From an uncultured Lachnospiraceae bacterium (GTDB lineage: Bacteria; Bacillota; Clostridia; Lachnospirales; Lachnospiraceae), in NCBI GenBank assembly GCA_946538525.1, contig CAMNGU010000009.1, forward strand, positions 1 through 37,788: a stretch of 37,788 bases of DNA. The letters are read 5' to 3'. Below are positions 1 through 10,040 of this stretch, one piece after another (position 1 is the stretch's first letter; each line of letters starts with the position of its first letter). The notes under the pieces were generated by a model. It did not search any database. It worked only from the letters and a program-made list of their open reading frames with translations, and had not been told where the DNA came from. The position numbers and the translations under genes were made by a program.

Positions 1-438
1 AGAGGAATCACAGAGCCAACACCTACATTCTCAGCTTGCTTCGGACAGGCATTCCTTGAGCTTCACCCAACAAAGTATGCTGAAGAGCTTGTTAAGAAGA
101 TGGAGAAGAGCGGAGCTAAGGCTTACCTCGTAAATACAGGATGGAACGGAACAGGAAAGCGTATCTCAATTCCTGATACTCGTGGTATCATCGATGCTAT
201 CCTTAACGGAGATATCAAGAAGGCTGAGACAAAGAAGATTCCTTATTTTGATTTCGAAGTACCTACATCACTTCCAGGAGTTTCTACAGAGATTCTTGAT
301 CCTAGTGATACATATGCTGATGTTTCAGAGTGGGAAGCTAAGGCTAAGGATCTTGCTGAGAGATTCATCAAGAACTTCAAGAAGTATGAGACAAATGAAG
401 CTGGTAAGGCACTTGTTGCTGCTGGTCCTCAGCTGTAA
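1..438 (+). CDS. pckA: Phosphoenolpyruvate carboxykinase (ATP), C-terminal part; 5' end lies outside the window
   Basis: Frame 1 is open from base 1: [68 protein letters not shown]..., a typical PckA C-terminus. Confidence 0.93.
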   Translation, partial: RGITEPTPTFSACFGQAFLELHPTKYAEELVKKMEKSGAKAYLVNTGWNGTGKRISIPDTRGIIDAILNGDIKKAETKKIPYFDFEVPTSLPGVSTEILDPSDTYADVSEWEAKAKDLAERFIKNFKKYETNEAGKALVAAGPQL

Positions 439-470
439 GAAGTTGATAAATCAATAATATGTAAATAAAT

Positions 471-507
471 AATCACCCTTGAGAAGCAATTCTTGAGGGT
501 GATTTTT
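471..507 (+). terminator. Rho-independent terminator after pckA
   Basis: AATCACCCTTGAGAA-GCAA-TTCTTGAGGGTGATT hairpin (two wobble pairs) followed by TTT. Confidence 0.85.
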
Positions 508-651
508 GTATGAATTTATGGTTCATTTTTTCGGGGTTTTAAAGTATAATGTTGAAAGGTGTGAAATGGTTTAGAAAAGAGCTAATAAGAACATACCATA
601 AAATATTATTATATTATAAAGAATTGGAATCTATATAAGGAATCTATATAA

Positions 652-1068
652 ATGATAAGAAATATAGTTGGTGTAATATTTGTTATTGTCTTCCTGGTAT
701 CGCTTTTCTTTGCTTCGGCGGGCAGTGCTCATCGTAAGAAGAAAAAGATAAAGGGATGGAATGTGGTTACAGGTAAGATCAAATCCATGGAAAAAGTTCA
801 GGATGAGCTTACACATAGGACCGTTATAGAAATGACTATAAAGACAAAAAGCGGAAGCACTGTATATGCTAAACAGAGTCCGATGTTCTGTGCATATGAA
901 AAGGGGGAAGAAGTAGAGCTTATCGAAAAAGACGGAGTGCATAGATTTATCGGTAACGACAGAGTGCATAAGAAGGGAGTAAAAGAGACGATTATTGGAG
1001 TTATACCTTTCCTTGTACTTGTTGGAATAGCAGCACTGATCAGTTATCTCGCTCATATATGGGGATAA
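652..1068 (+). CDS. Small membrane protein of unknown function (TM helix at each end)
   Basis: 138-aa ORF with hydrophobic N- and C-terminal segments and a charged middle. Confidence 0.7.
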   Translation: MIRNIVGVIFVIVFLVSLFFASAGSAHRKKKKIKGWNVVTGKIKSMEKVQDELTHRTVIEMTIKTKSGSTVYAKQSPMFCAYEKGEEVELIEKDGVHRFIGNDRVHKKGVKETIIGVIPFLVLVGIAALISYLAHIWG

Positions 1069-1101
1069 GATATATTATAAGAAAGTGAGGGGATGTGTTT
1101 C

Positions 1102-2571
1102 ATGAAAAAGGAAGATAAGACTGCAAAAAAAGGGACTGTAAAAAAAGAGACTCAAAAACAAGAAGCTCTAAAACAAGAAGAATTAGAAAAAGAGAAACTA
1201 ATAGAAGAAGCTTCTAAAACAAAGACTCCAATAAGCTATCCAGTGTATGATGCATTACAGCTGGGAAAGCCGAAGATGCTTGTTTTGGGTATGCAGCATT
1301 TGTTCGCGATGTTTGGTGCGACAGTTCTTGTACCTGCATTAACAGGACTTAGCGTATCAGCCACATTATTCTTTGCAGGAATTGGAACACTGTTATTCCA
1401 TCTTATATCCAAGAGAAAGGTACCTGCATTTCTTGGATCCTCATTTGCATTTCTAGCTGGTTATGCAGCTATAGCTCCTGAAGGGGAGAAAGAACTTCTG
1501 CCTTATGCCTGTTTTGGTGTAGCCTGTGCAGGACTTTTATATCTTCTTCTTGCAGCACTTATTAAAGCGTTTGGAACTGGAAGAGTAATGAAATTCTTCC
1601 CGCCAATTGTAACTGGTCCGATCATAATAGCTATTGGTCTTACACTTTCACAGTCTGCAGTTGATAATTGCTCTGCAAACTGGGTTATCGCCATAGTAGC
1701 TATTCTCATAATAATTATCTGTAACATATATGGTACAGGTATGATAAAGATTATTCCTATCATCTTAGGTGTTTTAGGATCTACATTTGTAGCGATCATT
1801 TTCAATATCGTGCTGGGCGGAAATCATGATGATTTCGTTCTTTTCGATGCTGCGAAGGTTCAGGCTATTAAAGATGCAGCCTGGGTAGGAATTCCATTTA
1901 ACTTTGAAGATACAGTCTTTGTAATCTTTAGAAATCCTGATAGCAAACTGCTTATATCTGCAGTTGTCACAATTGTTCCAATTGCTATAGCTACAATCGT
2001 AGAGCATATTGGTGATGTGTCAGCTATATCTTCAACGGTTGGAAAGAATTTTATTAAGGATCCTGGACTTCATAGAACACTTACAGGTGATGGACTTGCA
2101 ACAACTCTTGCGTCGCTTTTCGGAGCACCTGCAAATACAACATATGGAGAGAACACTGGTGTGCTTTCTCTTTCAAGGGTTTATGATCCACGAGTTATTA
2201 GAATTGCAGCAGCATTTTCGGTTGTACTTTCATTTTCGCCAAAGGTTGCAGCGTGCATTTCCGCAATTCCAACAGCAGTTATAGGTGGTATCTCACTTGT
2301 GCTTTATGGAATGATTTCAGCAGTTGGTGTACGAAATATAGTTGAAAATAAGATTGATTTCAGTAAGACAAGAAATGTTATCATAGCAGCTATCATATTG
2401 GTACTTTCAATTGGTATCAAGTATAGTGCTACTGGAGCAATCAATATTCTTATTGGTAATATGACAATCTCACTTTCAGGACTTGCAGTAGGTTCTGTAG
2501 CTGGTATAATTCTTAATGCAGTTCTACCAGGCAAGGACTATAAATTTGAAGATGAGGATGAGGCTGAATAA
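1102..2571 (+). CDS. Uracil/xanthine permease (NCS2 family) with a Lys/Glu-rich N-terminal extension
   Basis: LGMQHLFAMFGATVLVPALTG, FLGSSFAF, ATTLASLFGAPANTTYGENTGVLSLSRVYDP motifs; the ATG at 1102 sits about 9 nt after GTGAGGGG, better spaced than the tracked ATG at 1093. Confidence 0.92.
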   Translation: MKKEDKTAKKGTVKKETQKQEALKQEELEKEKLIEEASKTKTPISYPVYDALQLGKPKMLVLGMQHLFAMFGATVLVPALTGLSVSATLFFAGIGTLLFHLISKRKVPAFLGSSFAFLAGYAAIAPEGEKELLPYACFGVACAGLLYLLLAALIKAFGTGRVMKFFPPIVTGPIIIAIGLTLSQSAVDNCSANWVIAIVAILIIIICNIYGTGMIKIIPIILGVLGSTFVAIIFNIVLGGNHDDFVLFDAAKVQAIKDAAWVGIPFNFEDTVFVIFRNPDSKLLISAVVTIVPIAIATIVEHIGDVSAISSTVGKNFIKDPGLHRTLTGDGLATTLASLFGAPANTTYGENTGVLSLSRVYDPRVIRIAAAFSVVLSFSPKVAACISAIPTAVIGGISLVLYGMISAVGVRNIVENKIDFSKTRNVIIAAIILVLSIGIKYSATGAINILIGNMTISLSGLAVGSVAGIILNAVLPGKDYKFEDEDEAE

Positions 2572-2601
2572 GCAGCATAAGTATTGTTAGGTAGGTGTCC
2601 T

Positions 2602-2865
2602 ATGAAAAAAAATGGTGTATCAACAGCGAAGAAGGCAGTTAATCTTGCAAAGAAGAATGCTAAGAAACTTCATAAGCAGGAGAAGAAGGCTGCAAAGAAA
2701 GCTGAGAAGAGAGAGCGTAAGGATATAAAGAGTGCCTATGTGAAAGCTCTTAGAAAAGGAAATTCAGATAAGACATTGGCCCTTATTGCAGTTATGCTTA
2801 CAGCGGCTCCATTTATAGCGCAGGCTGTTATGGATTATATAGATAAGAAAAATTCTTCGGATTAA
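2602..2865 (+). CDS. Small Lys/Ala-rich protein with a C-terminal hydrophobic segment, unknown function
   Basis: MKKNGVSTAKKAVNLAKKNAKKLHKQEKKAAKKAEKRERKD...ALIAVMLTAAPFIAQAVMDYI; internal ATG at 2602 preceded by a GGTAGG-like RBS. Confidence 0.6.
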   Translation: MKKNGVSTAKKAVNLAKKNAKKLHKQEKKAAKKAEKRERKDIKSAYVKALRKGNSDKTLALIAVMLTAAPFIAQAVMDYIDKKNSSD

Positions 2866-2975
2866 AGAGGCGGATTAATCTGGCTGACTTAGTTAATTCA
2901 ACTGTTTTAGTCCAGGAATCATAAATAAATATATAAAATAAAATACTTAAATAATAAGTAGAAAGAGGAAAAATT

Positions 2976-3896
2976 ATGAGTAAAAGTTTTGATGATCTTC
3001 TTAAGAGACTTTCCCAGGTCGATAAGAAGAAGGTTTCTGTTGCAGTAGCACAGGATGATGAAGTACTTCTTGCAGTAAAGGCTGCAAAGGAAAGAGGAAT
3101 TGCAGATTCAATTCTTGTAGGTGATCTTGATGAGATCAAGCCTATCGCTGAGGAGATAGGAATGGACCTTAGTGATTATGAAGTAGTTGATGTTAAGGAT
3201 AAGATTGAAGCTGCCAGAGAGGCTGTTAAGCTGGTTCATGATGGCAAGGCAGATATGTATATGAAAGGACTGATCGATACTAAAGATTTCCTTCGCTCAG
3301 TGCTGGATAAGGAAGTTGGACTTCGTACAGGAAGACCACTTAGCCATGTCTGTGTATTCGAGATGGAGGGTGTAGACCACCTTCTGTTCCTTACAGATGT
3401 TGCATTTGTTCCATATCCTACTCTTGAGGACAAGGCAAGCATTATCAAGAATACAGTTGAGATATGTAATGCCTGCGGTATTGATAATCCAAAGGTTGCT
3501 CCACTGGCTGCAGTTGAGGTTGTTAACCCTAAGATGCCAGAGACTGTAGAAGCTGATGAACTTAAGCAGATGAATGAAAGAGGCGAGATAACAGGTTGTA
3601 TCGTTGATGGACCACTTTCTATGGATCTTGCTACATGTCCTGAGGCAGCGCAGCATAAGGGTGCTACAGGTCGTAAGATTGTTGGTGATGCAGATGTACT
3701 TCTGTTCCCGGATATTCACGCTGGAAATATTCTTTACAAGGGTCTGGTTCATTTTGCAAATGTAAAGAATGGAAATCTTATCACAGGAACAGCAGCTCCT
3801 GTAATTCTTACATCAAGATCTGATAGCTTTGAGGTAAAGGTAAATTCACTTGCACTTGGAGCACTTGTAGCTGAGTCACTTAAGAAGAATAAATAA
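2976..3896 (+). CDS. ptb: Phosphate butyryltransferase (phosphate acetyl/butyryl transferase family)
   Basis: DMYMKGLIDTKDFLRSVLDKEVGLRTG, VDGPLSMDLATCPEAAQHKG, NILYKGLVHFANVKNG; directly followed by butyrate kinase. Confidence 0.92.
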   Translation: MSKSFDDLLKRLSQVDKKKVSVAVAQDDEVLLAVKAAKERGIADSILVGDLDEIKPIAEEIGMDLSDYEVVDVKDKIEAAREAVKLVHDGKADMYMKGLIDTKDFLRSVLDKEVGLRTGRPLSHVCVFEMEGVDHLLFLTDVAFVPYPTLEDKASIIKNTVEICNACGIDNPKVAPLAAVEVVNPKMPETVEADELKQMNERGEITGCIVDGPLSMDLATCPEAAQHKGATGRKIVGDADVLLFPDIHAGNILYKGLVHFANVKNGNLITGTAAPVILTSRSDSFEVKVNSLALGALVAESLKKNK

Positions 3897-3932
3897 AGAC
3901 TGAAATAGAAGATTAAAAAAGAGGAAAATGAC

Positions 3933-4994
3933 ATGATAAAATCACTTATTATCAATCCGGGTTCAACTTCTACAAAGCTCGGAATTTTCGAAGACGAAAC
4001 ACTTGTTTCAGAGGAGACACTTAGACACACAACTGAGGAGATAGCTCAGTTTGAAAAAATTGTTGATCAGGTTGATTTCCGTAAGGCTATGATCCTTGAT
4101 TTCCTTAAGGATAAGGGAGAAGATATTAATTCTTTCGATGTAATCGTTGGTCGTGGCGGACTTCTTAAGCCAATCCCAAGTGGAACATACACAGTAACTG
4201 ATAAGCTTATTGAAGATCTTAAGATTGGTGTTGGTGGTGAGCATGCATCTAATCTTGGTGGTATTCTTGCAAAGGGTATTGCAGATGAGATAGGTGTTCC
4301 ATCATATATCGTTGATCCTGTAGTAGTAGATGAGCTTGAAGATGTAGCTAGAATTTCTGGTGTTCCTGAACTTCCAAGAGTATCAATATTCCATGCTCTT
4401 AATCAGAAGGCTGTTGCTAAGAGATATGCAAAGGAAGTTGGAAAAGCATATGAGGACCTGAACCTTATTGTAGTTCACATGGGTGGTGGTGTATCAGTTG
4501 GTGCTCACACTGGTGGAAGAATCGTTGATGTATTCAATGCCCTTTCTGGTGAAGGTGCATTTTCACCTGAGAGAGCTGGTGCGGTTCCGCCTGCAGCTCT
4601 TGTGGATATGTGTTTCTCAGGAAAATATACACAGGCTGAAATCAAGAAGAAACTTATCGGAAATGGTGGCTACAATGCTCTTCTTGGAACAAATAATGCT
4701 CAGGAAGTTTATAAGAGAAGTCTTGTTGAACCAGAAGCTAAATTAGTATTTGATGCTTTTATATATCAGGTAAGTAAGGATATTGGAGCTATGTCTACAG
4801 TTCTTAAGGGTAAGGTAGACCAGATTATCCTTACAGGTGGTATTGCACATGGCGAGCAGGTGACTCATGACATTAGTGAGAGAGTTAGCTTTATTGCACC
4901 AGTTACAATCTATCCGGGTGAAGATGAACTTCTTGCTCTTGCACAGGGTGCGCTCCGTGTAATGAATGGAGAAGAAGAAGCAAAGATTTACTAA
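3933..4994 (+). CDS. buk: Butyrate kinase
   Basis: [70 protein letters not shown] motifs. Confidence 0.95.
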   Translation: MIKSLIINPGSTSTKLGIFEDETLVSEETLRHTTEEIAQFEKIVDQVDFRKAMILDFLKDKGEDINSFDVIVGRGGLLKPIPSGTYTVTDKLIEDLKIGVGGEHASNLGGILAKGIADEIGVPSYIVDPVVVDELEDVARISGVPELPRVSIFHALNQKAVAKRYAKEVGKAYEDLNLIVVHMGGGVSVGAHTGGRIVDVFNALSGEGAFSPERAGAVPPAALVDMCFSGKYTQAEIKKKLIGNGGYNALLGTNNAQEVYKRSLVEPEAKLVFDAFIYQVSKDIGAMSTVLKGKVDQIILTGGIAHGEQVTHDISERVSFIAPVTIYPGEDELLALAQGALRVMNGEEEAKIY

Positions 4995-5040
4995 AATAAA
5001 AACAAATAAAAACACTAATAAAAAACACTAATAAAAAAAA

Positions 5041-5096
5041 CTAATAATAAACTCTAATTAATAATAAACTCTAATTAATAATAAACTCTAATAAGG
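5041..5096. repeat. 17-bp AT-rich tandem direct repeat (CTAATTAATAATAAACT) between buk and the MraY-like gene
   Basis: Two full identical 17-bp units at 5054-5070 and 5071-5087, flanked by partial units (5041-5053, 5088-5096). Confidence 0.85.
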
Positions 5097-5105
5097 AAGT
5101 ATATA

Positions 5106-6113
5106 ATGTTTTACAATCTATTACATCCTGTGATGTCGTCTAGATTTATAATTCTTATTGCGGCTGCAGTAGCATTTGTGCTGACACTTCTTTTGCTGGC
5201 AAAACCATTTGGCTTTCTTCCAAGAGATGGTGGGAAGTTTGTAACTGATAAGAATGGAAATAAAATTGAAATTAATAAAAATTCTAATGGCAAGGTGACT
5301 GGTGTTGGACTTATAATGGTAATAGTTTTTCTGGTGGTGTCATCCCTGTTCTTTATGCCCTTCGACCAGATAAAGCATTCAGTGGGAGCTGAGTTCTATG
5401 CATATGTTATTCTTATGTTAGTCATGATGATAACAGGCTATCTGGATGATGCGGCAAAAAGCCCTTGGGGTGAACTGGTTAAGGGAATACTTGACCTGAT
5501 CATTGCCATTGCTGGAGCGGTGGTTTTTGTACTGAATAATCCTACAAATGTTAATTTTTTCGGTGCAAGGTTCCACATTCCGGTTGTGCTATATGTGATA
5601 CTTGCAGTTGCGCTTATATGGGGATCTGTAAATGTAACAAACTGTTCTGATGGTGTGGATGGCCTGTGTGGAACGGTTTCAGTGATTGAAATGCTTGCAT
5701 TTACATGTATCTTCAGCAGAATTCTTGGCATCTATGCAGCGTTGGCTGTTGTATTTGCATTTGTAATTGCTGCTTACTTAAATTATAACTGGAATCCAAG
5801 TAAAGTTTTAATGGGTGATGCGGGTTCTAGAACTATTGGTTTCATGCTGGCGCTACTGGCTATGAAGTCAAGACATCCATTTGTATTTATTCCTATGTCA
5901 TTCGTATTTCTGTTTGACGGAGGATTGGGCTTACTAAAGCTTGCAGTGTTAAGGGTATTTAAGGTAAATTTATTTAAGGACATAAGATTTCCATTTCATG
6001 ATCACTTAAAGAAGAATCTGAAATGGAGTGTACCGAAGATAGCAATCTTCTTTGCTATAATGGAAGTTGTTTTTGCTGTTATTACAGGGGTAATCGTTCA
6101 TGTTTGTGGATAA
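5106..6113 (+). CDS. MraY-like phospho-N-acetylmuramoyl-pentapeptide transferase / glycosyltransferase family 4
   Basis: Polytopic protein with GYLDDAAK, NVTNCSDGVDGLCG, VLMGDAGSRTIGFMLA and a FPFHDHLKKNLKWS C-terminal His motif. Confidence 0.82.
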   Translation: MFYNLLHPVMSSRFIILIAAAVAFVLTLLLLAKPFGFLPRDGGKFVTDKNGNKIEINKNSNGKVTGVGLIMVIVFLVVSSLFFMPFDQIKHSVGAEFYAYVILMLVMMITGYLDDAAKSPWGELVKGILDLIIAIAGAVVFVLNNPTNVNFFGARFHIPVVLYVILAVALIWGSVNVTNCSDGVDGLCGTVSVIEMLAFTCIFSRILGIYAALAVVFAFVIAAYLNYNWNPSKVLMGDAGSRTIGFMLALLAMKSRHPFVFIPMSFVFLFDGGLGLLKLAVLRVFKVNLFKDIRFPFHDHLKKNLKWSVPKIAIFFAIMEVVFAVITGVIVHVCG

Positions 6114-6912
6114 TAATGACAAGAAAATAACTATAAGAGATTTTACATTTGGAGATGGAACCCCTCGCATAGCTGTACCACTTTATGGTTCGTCTGGCGA
6201 GGAGATTTTTGCTGCCTCTCAGGTGGTTCGTAAGGAGATAGACCGCCTGGATGAAAAGTATAAGGATCATCCAGAATGTAAAGTGTCAGTTATTGAATGG
6301 CGTGCAGATTATTATCGAAATGTGGAAGTACCCGAAAATGTTTTTAATATACTTCGCCATCTAAGACAACTGTTTGTGGATAGAGTGCTTCTGTTCACAT
6401 TTAGAAGTGAAGAGCAGGGTGGAGAGATTAGAAATGACCGTGCTCATATGCATATGGATTTGATCATGAGAAATGTTATGACTTCCGGACTGGTGGACAT
6501 GGTGGATGTGGAATTCACAGCAGGTAATTATAATATTGCCAGAGCAACCACAGCTGCACATAGGTCTGGTATTGCGGTAGTTATGTCATATCATGATTTT
6601 GAAAAAACTCCACATGATATGGAGATAGAAGAAAAACTTCGTCAGATGGAGATTCTTGGTGGCGATATTTTGAAGATCGCAGCTATGCCTAAAAATCAAT
6701 TTGATGTTAGAAGAATTATGGAGATGAATCAGCGTGAAGTTATAGAGAGGTCGAAACCTGTGGCTCTTATCTCTATGGGAGAACTGGGAAAGATTTCTAG
6801 AATCAATTGTAAAGAGTCTGGTTCATGTCTGACATTTGCTGCAATTGGAAAGGGCAGTGCTCCTGGTCAGATTTCGGTGGATGAGCTGATATCAAAATTG
6901 ATCAAGCAGTGA
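6100..6912 (+). CDS. aroD: Type I 3-dehydroquinate dehydratase
   Basis: VIEWRADYY, LLFTFRSEEQGGE, VVMSYHDFEKTP (catalytic His), DILKIAAMPKN (Schiff-base Lys); overlaps the upstream gene by 14 nt. Confidence 0.93.
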   Translation: MFVDNNDKKITIRDFTFGDGTPRIAVPLYGSSGEEIFAASQVVRKEIDRLDEKYKDHPECKVSVIEWRADYYRNVEVPENVFNILRHLRQLFVDRVLLFTFRSEEQGGEIRNDRAHMHMDLIMRNVMTSGLVDMVDVEFTAGNYNIARATTAAHRSGIAVVMSYHDFEKTPHDMEIEEKLRQMEILGGDILKIAAMPKNQFDVRRIMEMNQREVIERSKPVALISMGELGKISRINCKESGSCLTFAAIGKGSAPGQISVDELISKLIKQ

Positions 6913-6972
6913 TACAGTCATAAGAAATATAAATACCAAAAATAAATATTCAAAATATCACATAGAGATATT

Positions 6973-7001
6973 AAAAAGGGGATACACGCTTAGCGGTGTA
7001 T
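6973..7001. terminator. Bidirectional terminator between convergent aroD and the Gfo/Idh/MocA gene
   Basis: AAAAAGGGGATACACGC-TTA-GCGGTGTATCCCTTTT hairpin with A- and T-rich flanks. Confidence 0.82.
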
Positions 7002-7027
7002 CCCTTTTGGTTTCTTAGATTAAATGT

Positions 7028-8095
7028 TTACGCATTCTCTGTGTTCTCAGGTTTTGCTGAATTTGGCTCGCCTTCTTTAGAAGTTTCAGGCTTCTGAACT
7101 CTCTTCTCTGGCTCTCCAGGTAATGGGAATGGAAGGTTCCAAGTGTATCTAATAGTATCGATGAATTTATATAATTCGATAATATCCTTACGAGTTAATT
7201 CTGTTGTTTCCAAATTTCCAGCGATGGCTGCTTTTCTTGCTGCCTTGAATTCATATTCATAACCTGTTTTAGCGTCATCCTGTGGAACTAATTCGCCCTT
7301 ATTCTGTCCATCTGCACCATAGATAGTAACCTGTGATGGGTTATTTACATTATTGATCTCTATACGACCATGTGTTCCGTAGATTACACATCTGTTATCC
7401 AGCTTTGCTGTTACAGTTGTGGTTACATATGCATTTCTTCCTTGTGGATATCCCATCAATATTGTTGAAAATGCGTCTACGCCTGTATTTGTTGTAATAG
7501 GAGTTGCGATTACCTGACTTGGAGGTCCTCCCATGATCATAAATACAGCTGTAAGTGGATAAACACCGATGTCAAGAAGTGCACCACCTGCCAGTGCAGG
7601 ATTCAGGATTCTCTCTTTTCCTACGAGATTGTATCCGATATTTGCTGTAATACTTCTAACATCACCGATAGCATTCTTCTTAACAAGATCTACAACCATA
7701 TTCATAAGTGGGTTGTATCTAAGCCACATTGCTTCACCGCAGAAGAGGCCTTTTTCTTCAGCGTACTGGAATAATTCAGCAGCTGTTCTTGAGTTGTAAG
7801 AAATTGGCTTTTCGATGAAAACAGGCTTTCCTGCATCCATACATTTCTTAGCAAGTTCTGCATGATTTGTGTTAACTGTGGCAATGTATACCAGTTCAAC
7901 TTCCGGGTCAGCCATAAGTTCCTCGTAAGAACCATAGGCTTTTTCGATTCCGTATTTTTCAGCGAAATCTTTTGCTTTCTGTTCGTCTCTTGATGCTATA
8001 GCGTAAGGGCAGAAACCGTTCATGTTCTTAAGAACATCTGCGATAACAGTAGCAATATTTCCTGCTCCAAGAATTCCAATATTATATTCAATCAT
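7028..8095 (-). CDS. Gfo/Idh/MocA family NAD(P)-binding oxidoreductase
   Basis: MIEYNIGILGAGNIATVIADVL Rossmann motif, GKPVFIEKPISYN; start reassigned to 8095 because AGAAAGGA precedes that ATG. Confidence 0.92.
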   Translation of the reverse strand: MIEYNIGILGAGNIATVIADVLKNMNGFCPYAIASRDEQKAKDFAEKYGIEKAYGSYEELMADPEVELVYIATVNTNHAELAKKCMDAGKPVFIEKPISYNSRTAAELFQYAEEKGLFCGEAMWLRYNPLMNMVVDLVKKNAIGDVRSITANIGYNLVGKERILNPALAGGALLDIGVYPLTAVFMIMGGPPSQVIATPITTNTGVDAFSTILMGYPQGRNAYVTTTVTAKLDNRCVIYGTHGRIEINNVNNPSQVTIYGADGQNKGELVPQDDAKTGYEYEFKAARKAAIAGNLETTELTRKDIIELYKFIDTIRYTWNLPFPLPGEPEKRVQKPETSKEGEPNSAKPENTENA

Positions 8096-8271
8096 TTCGT
8101 TATTCCTTTCTGGTCTTTTGATAACAAACAACCGTTCTTTATTATAAGATACTTCCATTGGATTGTAAAGAAATCAAAAAAGTGATAGAATATTTCGTGC
8201 TTAAAAACAGGTGCGTGAGTCAGATAAAAAAGTTATATAAAAAGTTAGATATAGAGAAAGAGGTTTAGATT

Positions 8272-10035
8272 TTGAAGACTATAAAGATTATTTTGAAAGA
8301 AGTACAGGAGTTTAAGTTTTCATCGATAATGACTCCAGTGTTTATGGTCCTTGAAGTTATCTTTGAAACAATCATTCCTATTGTAATGGGAAAAATTATT
8401 GATATCTCTGAGGGGGAAGCCATAGATATATCACATATCCTGGTGTATGGTGCATTTATGATATTACTTGCTTTAGGTGCACTTTTCACAGGTGTTATGG
8501 GAGGAAAATATGGAGCCTATGCTTCGGCTGGACTTGCGAGAAATCTTCGCCGTGATATGTATAAGCATATTCAGGATTTTTCATTTGCAAATATTGATAA
8601 GTTTTCATCTGCCAGTTTAGTGACGAGACTTACAACTGATGTAACTAATATTCAAAATGCATATCAGATGATACTTCGAATGATGACAAGAGCGCCTATA
8701 AACCTTGTGGTAGCGATGGTGGCTGCATTCCTCATCAGTCCAAAGGTTTCCTTGGTTTATCTTGGAGCGGTTATCTTCCTTTCGGCTGTGGGTGGCTTCC
8801 TTATGTCAAAGATAACAAAATATTTTACAGCTGCATTTCCAAAGTATGATGAAATGAATGAAAGCGTACAGGAAAATGTATCAGCTATCCGTGTGGTTAA
8901 AGGATTTGTTCGTGAGGATTATGAGATTAAGAGATTTCAGAAGTCCAGCGGAATGATATATAAACTCTTTGTAAAGGCAGAGAGCACTATGGCATTTGCT
9001 ATGCCACTTATGCAGTCAACTATTTACTTCTGCATCCTGATGGTAAGCTGGGTAGGTGCCAAGCTTATTATAAATGGAACAGAGGGGGTTGATGCTCTTA
9101 CAACTGGTGACCTTTCAACGCTGCTTGCCTACTGTATGCAGATACTTATGAGTCTTATGATGCTTTCTATGGTTATCATAATGATCACCATGTCTACAGC
9201 CAGCGGAAAGCGTGTGGCTGAAGTTCTTGAGGAAGAGAGCACACTTAAGAATCCTGAGAATCCGGTTTTTGAGATCAAAGACGGAAGTGTTGATTTTGAA
9301 AATGTAATCTTTAGATATGATGAAGCTTCTGAAAATCCAGTGCTGGATAATATCAACCTTCATATAAATTCTGGAGAGACTATTGGTATTATTGGTGGAA
9401 CAGGAAGTTCTAAGACAAGTTTAGTGAATATGATAAGTCGTCTCTATGATGTTTCCAGCGGTGCAGTTAAGGTTGGCGGCAGAGATGTTAGAGAGTACGA
9501 CCTGGAGGCCCTTAGAAATAATGTTGCGGTAGTTCTTCAAAAGAATGTACTGTTCTCTGGAACTATCTTAGATAATCTTCGCTGGGGCAATAAAGAAGCA
9601 ACAGAGGAAGAATGTATCGAGGCTGCAAAGCTTGCTTGTGCAGATGACTTTATAGAGGGATTTCCAGATAAATATAATACGAAGATTGAGCAGGGCGGAA
9701 CAAATGTATCCGGCGGTCAGAAGCAGAGACTCTGTATTGCCAGAGCGCTTCTAAAGAAACCAAAGATTCTTATTCTGGATGATTCTACCAGCGCTGTTGA
9801 TACAGCTACAGATGCAAGAATTAGAGAGTCCTTCAAGAAGTTTATTCCAGAGACCACTAAGATTATAATTGCTCAGAGAATTTCCAGCGTTATGGATGCT
9901 GATAAGATAATTGTCATGGATAATGGCCGTGTGAATGGTTTTGGCAGTCACGCAGAGCTTATCAGGACAAATGAGATCTACAGAGATGTATATGAATCTC
10001 AGCAAGGCGGTAGTGGCGATTTTGACGATAACTAG
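8272..10035 (+). CDS. ABC exporter half-transporter, TMD-NBD, with degenerate catalytic residues (TTG start)
   Basis: Walker A GGTGSSKTS, signature VSGGQKQRLCIARALL, Walker B ILILDD (Asp in place of Glu), AQR in the H-loop. Confidence 0.95.
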   Translation: MKTIKIILKEVQEFKFSSIMTPVFMVLEVIFETIIPIVMGKIIDISEGEAIDISHILVYGAFMILLALGALFTGVMGGKYGAYASAGLARNLRRDMYKHIQDFSFANIDKFSSASLVTRLTTDVTNIQNAYQMILRMMTRAPINLVVAMVAAFLISPKVSLVYLGAVIFLSAVGGFLMSKITKYFTAAFPKYDEMNESVQENVSAIRVVKGFVREDYEIKRFQKSSGMIYKLFVKAESTMAFAMPLMQSTIYFCILMVSWVGAKLIINGTEGVDALTTGDLSTLLAYCMQILMSLMMLSMVIIMITMSTASGKRVAEVLEEESTLKNPENPVFEIKDGSVDFENVIFRYDEASENPVLDNINLHINSGETIGIIGGTGSSKTSLVNMISRLYDVSSGAVKVGGRDVREYDLEALRNNVAVVLQKNVLFSGTILDNLRWGNKEATEEECIEAAKLACADDFIEGFPDKYNTKIEQGGTNVSGGQKQRLCIARALLKKPKILILDDSTSAVDTATDARIRESFKKFIPETTKIIIAQRISSVMDADKIIVMDNGRVNGFGSHAELIRTNEIYRDVYESQQGGSGDFDDN

Positions 10036-10040
10036 AGTTA

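Noticed and set aside
631-1056. 141-aa antisense ORF opposite the small membrane protein gene
   Set aside because: The plus-strand ORF has convincing TM segments and is in line with downstream genes; the antisense product looks random.
3297-3752. 151-aa antisense ORF inside ptb
   Set aside because: Lies wholly opposite a well-conserved gene and encodes no recognisable domain.
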